Source: Pantoea allii (GTDB lineage: Bacteria > Pseudomonadota > Gammaproteobacteria > Enterobacterales > Enterobacteriaceae). From it: 64,000 nucleotides of DNA. The notes beneath the pieces are model-generated. The model was not told the origin of the DNA. It searched no databases and saw only the letters and a list, made by a program, of their open reading frames with translations. Shown piece after piece: positions 63,423 through 64,000 of the stretch; the stretch's first letter is position 1, and every line of letters begins with the position of its first letter. The stretch covers positions 124,001 through 188,000 of the forward strand of contig NZ_NTMH01000022.1 in NCBI RefSeq assembly GCF_002307475.1, written 5' to 3'. The position numbers were made by a program, and so were the translations under genes.

Positions 63423-63469
63423 TCTGCGAAAAATGCGGCCTGCGAGCCGCATCCGATCAACTTCGCAGA
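63423..63469. other. Two-tier hairpin between msrQ and aroQ
   Basis: Outer stem TCTGCGAA/TTCGCAGA (63423-63430, 63462-63469) enclosing ATGCGGC/GCCGCAT (63433-63439, 63446-63452). No T-run. Could end msrPQ transcripts or act in the aroQ upstream region. Confidence 0.5.
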
Positions 63470-63482
63470 TAAGACCAGTATT

Positions 63483-63513
63483 TTGCTGCGAAATGCCACG
63501 AAACGGATATAAT
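63483..63513 (+). promoter_or_regulatory. Candidate aroQ promoter
   Basis: Perfect -10 TATAAT (63508-63513); the best -35 (TTGCTG, 63483-63488) is at a long 19-bp spacing, so only the -10 is convincing. Confidence 0.4.
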
Positions 63514-63623
63514 GCCCGGCTTTATTGCGATGTGACGCTTCTTTTTCACTGTGACGGGTGACAAATGGAAAGCGGCAAGGTATTTTACGCGATGCCTCAA
63601 TGATTGCGGGAGATGGCAGCAAG

Positions 63624-64000
63624 ATGGCCGATAAATTACATATTCTGCTTTTGAACGGTCCCAACCTTAACCTGTTAGGGACGCGTGAGCCTGATAAATA
63701 CGGGGATGTTACCCTGGATCAGATTGTTTCCAGTCTGAGCCATCAGGCAGACCAGTTGAATGTAAGGTTAAGCCATTTGCAATCCAATGCTGAGTATCAG
63801 CTCATTGATCGCATTCATGAGGCAAAAGGCAATGTGGATTATATCATTATCAATCCTGCCGCGTTTACGCATACCAGCGTAGCAATGCGTGATGCTCTGT
63901 TAGCGGTGAACATTCCATTTATTGAAGTTCACCTGTCAAATGTGCACAGCCGCGAGCCTTTTCGCCATCACTCCTATTTTTCTGATGTCTCTGCTGGCGT
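63624..64000 (+). CDS. aroQ: Type II 3-dehydroquinate dehydratase, 3'-truncated
   Basis: First 125 codons; the window ends inside the gene. [27 protein letters not shown] carries the active-site Tyr/Arg loop (split here: [13 protein letters not shown], then KYG), followed by [33 protein letters not shown] and [18 protein letters not shown]. It dehydrates 3-dehydroquinate in the shikimate pathway. In E. coli it precedes accBC, which would be expected just beyond the window. Confidence 0.96.
   Translation, partial: MADKLHILLLNGPNLNLLGTREPDKYGDVTLDQIVSSLSHQADQLNVRLSHLQSNAEYQLIDRIHEAKGNVDYIIINPAAFTHTSVAMRDALLAVNIPFIEVHLSNVHSREPFRHHSYFSDVSAG

Overview
This is chromosomal DNA of a gammaproteobacterium of the order Enterobacterales. 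Nearly every gene is recognisable as an E. coli-type core gene in E. coli-type order. AmiB carrying LysM repeats, msrPQ beside aroQ and the joined gene neighbourhoods point to an Erwinia/Pantoea-like member rather than E. coli or Salmonella; the genus is inferred only. No phage, plasmid, IS element or CRISPR array was found.

Left block (1-37977) matches the E. coli 94-96 min region in reverse. It holds paeA (cut by the window start), ytfK, ytfJ, cysQ, cpdB, fklB and ytfB; the rpsF-priB-rpsR-rplI ribosomal operon; yjfP, a chemoreceptor gene with a FliA-type promoter, bsmA and aidB; nsrR-rnr-rlmB; purA and yjeT; and the superoperon nnr-tsaE-amiB-mutL-miaA-hfq-hflX-hflK-hflC. Then come queG, an AT-rich DnaA-box locus that looks like datA, three tRNA-Gly(GCC) genes, orn, rsgA, psd and mscM. 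The left block thus combines RNA metabolism (RNase R, RlmB, Hfq, MiaA, TsaE, QueG, Orn), ribosome assembly and rescue (RsgA, HflX), DNA repair, and envelope work (AmiB, Psd, MscM, HflKC).

Right block (38028-64000) matches the E. coli 72-73 min region. It holds mdh and argR with its own ARG boxes; three tandem yhcN-type genes; an Rpn-family nuclease gene; the barstar-like yhcO; a GabD-like aldehyde dehydrogenase; aaeXAB with the divergent regulator aaeR; tldD, yhdP, rng, maf and mreBCD; csrD; msrPQ; and the start of aroQ. The block centres on cell shape and envelope (mreBCD, yhdP), periplasmic methionine repair (msrPQ) and aromatic acid efflux (aae).

The two blocks meet at a bidirectional terminator between mscM and mdh. 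Relative to E. coli this join is what a single inversion around oriC would produce. The most interesting non-coding item is the 31177-31516 interval: two perfect DnaA boxes inside a 16-bp direct repeat, a third consensus box and an IHF-like site, between queG and the tRNA-Gly cluster. Less ordinary items are an (ACAGAG)8 microsatellite, the yhcN triplication, the Rpn insertion, and several start or stop overlaps.
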